From Gemmatimonas phototrophica (lineage in GTDB: Bacteria > Gemmatimonadota > Gemmatimonadetes > Gemmatimonadales > Gemmatimonadaceae), in NCBI GenBank assembly GCA_945870175.1, contig CAMBRJ010000208.1, positions 1 to 5,844 of the forward strand: 5,844 nucleotides of DNA, given 5' to 3'. Below are positions 5,291-5,844 of this stretch, in pieces. Within the stretch, counting starts at the first letter, position 1; every line of letters begins with the position of its first letter. Under the pieces are notes generated by a model that saw nothing but the letters and a program-made list of their open reading frames with translations, ran no database searches and had not been told where the DNA came from. The position numbers and the translations under genes are program-made.

Positions 5291-5844
5291 ATCGAGAAAC
5301 GCTTGCCAGAACGGAAGCGTGACGGGCATCCCGAGCACCGACAGTTCGAGGACGCCGAGCACCCCGAGCACCGACAGCAGCATCATGCCCTGCCGACGAA
5401 CGGGCGAGGCATCGCGAAGGGCATGAATGATCGTGCGCAGCGTGAACACGATCAGCAGCGCGACGCTGATGGGCAGCAGCCAACTGTTGCGCTGCGGGCC
5501 GAAATACGACTCGAGATACGTGAGCGGCTCGGGAAAGAATCCGCGGCCGGGATTCTCGACGCCCAGAAAGATGTTGATGCTGGCCGCCTGATGGGTCACC
5601 CAGAAGAGCACGAGTGACCACCACCCGGCGCGGTTGGCCCGACGAGCCGTGAGGAGACCGGTGACGATCAGCACCGCGACCATGGCCAATTGATACCACA
5701 GCATCGACCACACCGACTGCACCGCGAATGCCCAGCTGGGAGCTTGCGCGGGCACCGGTACCATGAGCGAGGGCGGACCAACGAGCCATCCGCCATAGAA
5801 GGCGACTTGCACCCACGTCCAGAGAAACGCCGAGCCCAGAAAGC
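5276..5844 (-). CDS. puhE: PuhE-like photosynthetic complex assembly membrane protein (DUF3623), 5' end missing
   Basis: The frame is open to the window edge and ends at TAG (5278-5276), giving 188 visible C-terminal residues. The internal GTG at 5812 is not the real start, because ten further hydrophobic residues (FLGSAFLWTW) are encoded upstream of it. Five membrane segments are visible (about residues 1-22, 43-64, 74-95, 121-142, 152-174). The segment INIFLGV at 89-95 followed by FFPEPLTYLESYFG at 102-115 and LLPISV is the pattern I recall for PuhE, usually LNIFLGV, EFLP.HL.YL.SYF and LFPVSV. R. capsulatus PuhE is about 274 residues as I recall, so some 80-90 residues would be missing here. 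PuhE is an inner-membrane protein encoded with puhABC in purple-bacterial photosynthesis clusters and is reported to modulate bacteriochlorophyll production; its biochemical activity is not established. The usual charged pair near QSAKLNIF is HQAASINIF here. The name rests on remembered motifs, not a search. Confidence 0.72.
   Translation of the reverse strand, partial: FLGSAFLWTWVQVAFYGGWLVGPPSLMVPVPAQAPSWAFAVQSVWSMLWYQLAMVAVLIVTGLLTARRANRAGWWSLVLFWVTHQAASINIFLGVENPGRGFFPEPLTYLESYFGPQRNSWLLPISVALLIVFTLRTIIHALRDASPVRRQGMMLLSVLGVLGVLELSVLGMPVTLPFWQAFLDVRGY

Noticed and set aside
4393..5292. Open frame of 299 codons on the minus strand
   Set aside because: It is antisense to the permease at 4018 with the same His/Asp/Arg-rich shadow composition and no recognisable motif.

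Overview
The window is G+C-rich (roughly two thirds G+C by eye) and densely coded. It comes from a bacterial chromosome in which MacB/FtsX-type ABC transporter permeases are arranged in tandem. On the plus strand there is the 3' end of one permease (ends at 199) followed by four complete permeases (257-1498, 1503-2759, 2770-4014, 4018-5265). On the minus strand a polytopic membrane protein gene (5276 to the window edge, 5' end missing) converges on them. I recognise it as PuhE, a photosynthetic complex assembly protein family (DUF3623). MacB-like permeases expanded in tandem together with a purple-bacterial type photosynthesis gene fit a phototrophic member of Gemmatimonadota best. That assignment is an inference: no rRNA or other taxonomic marker is present, and a phototrophic proteobacterium is not excluded.

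The permeases are of two types that alternate along the DNA as B(partial)-A-B-A-B. Type A (413 and 414 aa) starts directly with a short amphipathic N-terminus and ends in YPASRA..LDPITA(L/M)R. Type B (418 and 415 aa) has a few extra N-terminal residues and ends in FGM(L/V)P...RLDP(V/I)E(A/S)LRxE. All four complete proteins have one N-terminal membrane helix, a large periplasmic domain of about 240 residues, then three membrane helices. A version of the ERTREIGVRKALGA coupling motif lies between helices 2 and 3. None carries an ATPase domain, so each A-B pair probably makes a heterodimer that borrows a separate MacB/LolD-like ATPase encoded outside the window. The likely role is export of a small molecule or peptide, or extraction of lipoprotein or lipid from the inner membrane. 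The substrate cannot be read from the sequence.

The four complete genes are separated by only 4, 10 and 3 bases and look like one operon. A 57-base gap before the first holds an AT-only island with a consensus TATAAT exactly 6 bases before the GTG start, which predicts a leaderless transcript. A perfect 9-bp hairpin sits at the convergent junction with the puhE-like gene (10 bases between the stop codons) and may terminate transcription from both sides. No RNA gene, insertion sequence, CRISPR array or gene-free stretch above 300 bases was seen.
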